This document shows, in pieces, positions 60,860 to 64,000 of a DNA stretch of 64,000 nucleotides; the stretch's first letter is position 1; each line of letters begins with the position of its first letter. The notes beneath the pieces were generated by a model. The model was not told the origin of the DNA and did not search any database. It worked only from the letters and a program-made list of their open reading frames with translations. Where the stretch lies: contig BPGO01000002.1 of the NCBI GenBank assembly GCA_026003075.1, forward strand, positions 62,001 to 126,000, written 5' to 3'. The DNA is from Fimbriimonadales bacterium. GTDB lineage: Bacteria; Armatimonadota; Fimbriimonadia; Fimbriimonadales; GBS-DC. A program made the position numbers and the translations under genes.

Positions 60860-62600
60860 GTTGCGCAACAATATCGTGCTAGACGGCGATTTAGACCTCG
60901 CAAGACGGGAGCTGGGCGCCCTAACTCTGTGTACTCCTGAACGGCAAGGAGCGGACATCCTATACTTCTGGCAACAAGCGGGATGGCTACTGCCCAAAGA
61001 TATTACACTTCATCGGCAAGGTGTGGTGGGCTATCTGTGTCAAGTTGAGTCTGTGGACTTACTCAAACTCTTCTGGCGACTCTCGTTTTGCGAACAGGTG
61101 TTTGGCATCGTGGAGGATGATGCTGCTGCACGAAGCGCGTTGGCGCTGCTACCGAGCCCCCTCGTGCGTGTGCGCCAAGTGAACCAACATCTTGCGTTTA
61201 TGTTTGTACCTTTCAATGCGATGGCGGAGTGGTCTGATGTGGTCGCGCGACGAGCAAAGACGCCCAAGGAGGTAGAAAGCACCCTGGAGTATCTCCGGGC
61301 AGCAATCGTTAACGAGGTTCCCCAAGAACTTCCCCAAAGCGCACGCGCGCTTCTCCAAGCGAAACAGACTACTGGGCATCTCTTCCATGGGCTGCATGTA
61401 TATAAGGCAAAATTCTTCCCTAGAATGGCGCGCGCGTTCTTGAACCTCTGCGGCGGGACTACCGTGCTGGATCCCTTCGCAGGCAGCGGAACCGCACTGG
61501 TAGAAGCCGCAGTAATGGGGCTGTCGGCTATAGGCGTTGATATCGACCCACTCTCGGTTGCAATCGCGAGGGCGAAAGCACAACTTTTGTCAGACACCGG
61601 CGCTCTTGCAGACGCAATCGCCGTTGTACTTGCACGTTGGTCCGCTTCTGAAAAGGGGCAAGGCAGTCTGTTCGAAATCGCTGAAACGCCCACACTGTAC
61701 AACCTAACACCTGCATTTATACGCCGTCGCTTGTCAGAGCCCATATTGCGCGAAGTGGAGACCGATGTCGCGAGTATTTTAAACACCCTGCGCTGGCTTC
61801 CTCCGTGCAGCCCCTTGCACATCGCTCTAAGCGACGCCCTTTCACGCAAGTTCAAATTCCGTTTTCTGGGATTGGGCTACGGGCGATTTTCCCTCACCAT
61901 TCAACCGCGCAGCGTGCGCCAAATGTTTCTCGAGAATCTGCAGTACCTCGCACGCGCATTGGCGGCTTGGCAGTGGCTTCGAGCGCACACGGGCGTCACG
62001 CCCGCGCCCATTACCGTACTACAAGGAGACGCCCGCCAACTGCCCCTGAAAGACGCAAGCGTGGAGTGCGTCGTAACCAGTCCGCCTTACATGCCCGCCT
62101 CGTCAGGAAGGGAAAGCTACCTCAAAAGCAAAGCTTATGCGATGATTGCTCTCGGCTTGATCACGCCCGACGCGGTAGACACTCTTGAAGCCGAGCAAAT
62201 CGGCTCCGTCCAACGCGCCGATACCATCGCGGATCTGCCTCCGATGGCGCAAGAAGTCGTGCTGTGGATGCAGAACGACCCCACACGCAGCGTCAAAGCC
62301 GCCGCCACCGCTAGCTACTTCGCCGACCTCCGCGCCTCGCTGCGCGAAATCCAGCGCGTGCTAAAAATAGGCGGCAAATGTGCTTATGTGGTGGCTCAAC
62401 GCCATGTGTTCTACCGCTATCGCTCCCGCGAAATCGTGCGCACCGTCGAAAGCGCCGATATTACCGCGCAACTCGCCCAACAAGCCCAACTGCAGCTGGT
62501 CGAACCCATTCATGTGGAACTGCACAAACAGAACTCCGTCGCCCGACCACGTTCCCTCGACGCCTACTACGAAACCGCCCTGCTCCTCCAAAAACCGTAG
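60825..62600 (+). CDS. DNA methyltransferase of the restriction-modification pair
   Basis: 591 residues. After an N-terminal region of about 180 residues of unknown role come HGLHVYKAKFFPRMARAF (motif X-like), LDPFAGSGTALVEAAVMG (motif I, about 215-223) and, about 200 residues later, VVTSPPYMPASSG (motif IV, about 418-422). TSPPY points to N4-cytosine or N6-adenine methylation. The order with a long insert between I and IV resembles the alpha class, the insert being the likely target-recognition domain. AGGAGGT precedes the ATG by 7 nt. It overlaps the endonuclease gene, and its stop lies 21 nt before the leuS ATG. Confidence 0.88.
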   Translation: MISNARWTLFFKLRNNIVLDGDLDLARRELGALTLCTPERQGADILYFWQQAGWLLPKDITLHRQGVVGYLCQVESVDLLKLFWRLSFCEQVFGIVEDDAAARSALALLPSPLVRVRQVNQHLAFMFVPFNAMAEWSDVVARRAKTPKEVESTLEYLRAAIVNEVPQELPQSARALLQAKQTTGHLFHGLHVYKAKFFPRMARAFLNLCGGTTVLDPFAGSGTALVEAAVMGLSAIGVDIDPLSVAIARAKAQLLSDTGALADAIAVVLARWSASEKGQGSLFEIAETPTLYNLTPAFIRRRLSEPILREVETDVASILNTLRWLPPCSPLHIALSDALSRKFKFRFLGLGYGRFSLTIQPRSVRQMFLENLQYLARALAAWQWLRAHTGVTPAPITVLQGDARQLPLKDASVECVVTSPPYMPASSGRESYLKSKAYAMIALGLITPDAVDTLEAEQIGSVQRADTIADLPPMAQEVVLWMQNDPTRSVKAAATASYFADLRASLREIQRVLKIGGKCAYVVAQRHVFYRYRSREIVRTVESADITAQLAQQAQLQLVEPIHVELHKQNSVARPRSLDAYYETALLLQKP

Positions 62601-62605
62601 CATGG

Positions 62606-62611
62606 TACAAT
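62606..62611 (+). promoter_or_regulatory. -10 element of leuS
   Basis: GGTACAAT, 10 nt before the leuS ATG; no Shine-Dalgarno site intervenes. Confidence 0.6.
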
Positions 62612-62617
62612 ATCCTA

Positions 62618-62677
62618 CGCTATGCAGGAACAGTACACGCCTAACCACATCGAACCGAAATGGCGACAACGCTGGCA
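62618..62677 (+). repeat. Right direct repeat: leuS 5' end
   Basis: Partner of 59459-59518 with 59 of 60 bases identical; here it continues into the rest of leuS. Confidence 0.95.
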
Positions 62678-64000
62678 GGCGGCGCACCTGTTTCGCACGC
62701 ACGGAAGACCCCAGCCAAGCCGAAGTGCTATGTGCTGGAGTTCTTCCCGTACCCCTCGGGCGACGGGCTGAGCGTGGGGCACTGCCGCAACTATATCCCC
62801 GCCGACGCCCTCGCCCGCTATATGCGCATGCGCGGCTATAATGTGCTGCACCCCATGGGCTGGGACGCCTTCGGACTGCCCGCCGAAAACGAAGCCATCA
62901 ACAAAGGCGCCCACCCCAAACACACCGTACCCCGCTATGTCGCCAACTATAAACGCCAGATGAACCTCATCGGGCTGTCCTACGACTGGGAACGCGAAGT
63001 CAACTCCAGCACGCCCGAATACTACAAGTGGACGCAATGGTGGTTCCTGCAACTCTACAAACGCGGCTTCGCCTACCGCGCCAACGCCCCCGTCAACTGG
63101 TGCCCACGCTGCCGCACCGTGCTCGCCAACGAGGAAGTGGAAGGCGGCAAATGCTGGCGATGCGGCGCCCCCGTCGACAAACGCGAGATGCCCCAGTGGT
63201 TCTTCAAAATCACCGCCTACGCCGACCGCCTGCTGGAAGACCTCGACGAACTGGATTGGCCCGAAGGCATCAAGCAAATGCAACGCCACTGGATTGGACG
63301 CAGCGAAGGCGTGGAGTTCGAAATGCAAATCCAAAACCACCCCGCCCTGAAGTTCCGCGTCTTCACCACGCGCATCGACACCGTGTTCGGGATGACCTTC
63401 GCCGTACTCGCCCCCGAACACCCCCTCGTGGACGCCATCACCACGCCCGAACACCGCGACGCCGTGAACGCCTACCGCGAGCAAGCCCAACGCCTCGACG
63501 AAACCACCCGCCAGTCCACCGAACGCGAGCGCACCGGCGTCTTCACCGGCGCCTACGCCCTCAACCCCGTCAACGGCGAACCCGTGCCCATCTACATCGC
63601 CGACTATGTGCTGATGACCTACGGCACAGGCGCCATTATGGCAGTGCCCGCCCACGACGAACGCGACTACGACTTCGCCCTGAAACACGGATTGCCCATC
63701 AAGGTCGTAATCGTGCCCACCGACTCAGCCAGCAGCCTGCCGACTCAGCCAGCAGCCCACCGACTCAGCCAGCAGCCCGCCGACTCAGCCGGCAACCCCG
63801 CCGACTCAGCCAGCAGCCTGCCGACTCAGCCAGCAAGCCCGCCGACTCAGCCAGCAGCCCACCGACTCAGCCAGCAGCCCGCCGACTCAGCCGGCAACCC
63901 CGCCGACTCAGCCAGCAGCGCCACTACCGCGCCCCCCTGCTACACAGGCGACGGGATTATGGTCAACTCGGGCGCGTTCAGCGGGCTGCCGAACCGCGAG
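62622..64000 (+). CDS. leuS: Leucyl-tRNA synthetase, 5' part (runs off the window; two apparent frameshifts)
   Basis: The first 26 codons (MQEQYTPNHIEPKWRQRWQA...) run from ATG 62622. An extra base at about 62700 and another at about 62716 must be skipped to read FRTTEDPSKPKCYVLEFFPY, after which the frame is open to 64000. The catalytic signature lies in FPYPSGDGLSVGHCRNY (HIGH-type). WCPRCRTVLANEEVEGG, RYWPEGIKQM-like WPEGIKQMQRHWIGRSEG and the editing-domain motif TRIDTVFGMTFAVLAPEHPL are clear. A 20/21-bp repeat array interrupts the editing (CP1) domain before YTGDGIMVNSG. An intact enzyme is essential, so the breaks are probably sequence errors. Confidence 0.92.
63721..63919 (+). repeat. 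20/21-bp minisatellite in the leuS editing domain
   Basis: Nine full units plus a partial one, each CGACTCAGCCAGCAGCCYRC or a 21-bp variant (CGACTCAGCCGGCAACCCCGC). Full units total 183 bp, a multiple of three, so leuS stays in frame although most units are 20 bp. The frame rotates, encoding DSASS, LPTQPAA, HRLSQQP and ADSAGNP in turn. Confidence 0.95.

Noticed and set aside
62615-63688. 357-codon open frame antisense to leuS
   Set aside because: The plus strand encodes recognisable leucyl-tRNA synthetase motifs; the antisense product (repeated FAVDG/EGVGAG) is low complexity.
63721-63919. CRISPR array
   Set aside because: Units are directly adjacent 20/21-bp repeats without spacers and lie inside the leuS reading frame; no cas genes are nearby.
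1-64000. tRNA or rRNA genes
   Set aside because: Reading both strands I found no T-loop/acceptor pairs or rRNA cores; a tRNAscan/Infernal run would settle small ones.

Overview
The window looks like a chromosomal segment of a free-living, saprophytic, Gram-negative-type bacterium with roughly 60% G+C. An outer membrane is suggested by an apolipoprotein N-acyltransferase and a LolA-like protein. Enzymes with deep-branching relatives (Thermus-type long isocitrate dehydrogenase, LDH-like malate dehydrogenase, short class I xylose isomerase, B12-dependent class II ribonucleotide reductase) occur beside several glycoside hydrolases and an OPT-like membrane protein. The mix is most like Armatimonadota (Fimbriimonadia/Chthonomonas relatives), but this is inferred from gene content only. 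No rRNA, tRNA or CRISPR array was found.

Layout. 57-6200 is mostly minus strand: SAM methyltransferase, LolA-like protein, CstA, FmdB-type zinc ribbon, malate dehydrogenase, purK and purE. 6220-11151 is an accessory region: a decayed IS5-type transposase, an ECF sigma factor followed by two mutually homologous exported proteins of unknown function, a DNA methyltransferase and an orphan DUF104-type antitoxin. 11212-17665 holds a Tricorn-type protease, a GH5 glycosidase and an OPT-like transporter. 17697-21134 is nrdR-nrdJ with a consensus promoter. 21383-31377 carries a GH78 rhamnosidase, icd, carB and a GH50-like hydrolase. 31391-39312 holds a B12/iron-type ABC ATPase, a histidine phosphatase, small regulators, a membrane-anchored HTH protein, PDH E1-alpha, an SDR, a URO-D-like protein and an RlmI-like methyltransferase. 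39337-45361 is a minus-strand cluster: Lon-N protein, PhoR/PhoB-like pair, KOW-like protein, TatC and an exported Gly-rich protein. 45529-50019 holds a GNAT protein, xylA and a lysine-riboswitch-controlled dapB-dapA pair. 50142-57832 holds lnt, a decayed transposase, topA, mutY, argH and a membrane protein. 57829-64000 holds a small hypothetical protein, a putative metalloprotease, a restriction-modification pair and the start of leuS.

Main observations. (1) The restriction-modification pair sits between two copies of the first 60 bp around the leuS start codon, so it appears to have been inserted at the leuS 5' end while duplicating it. (2) More than twenty gene starts are preceded by GGTAnnnT. 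At about eight the start codon lies 6-8 nt after this hexamer, which predicts leaderless mRNAs. (3) Eight reading-frame breaks in six genes, including the essential leuS, are all net +1; insertion-type sequence errors are likelier than real decay. (4) leuS carries a 20/21-bp minisatellite in its editing domain, and the Tricorn-like gene carries a separate 21-bp array. (5) A complete lysine riboswitch precedes dapB-dapA.
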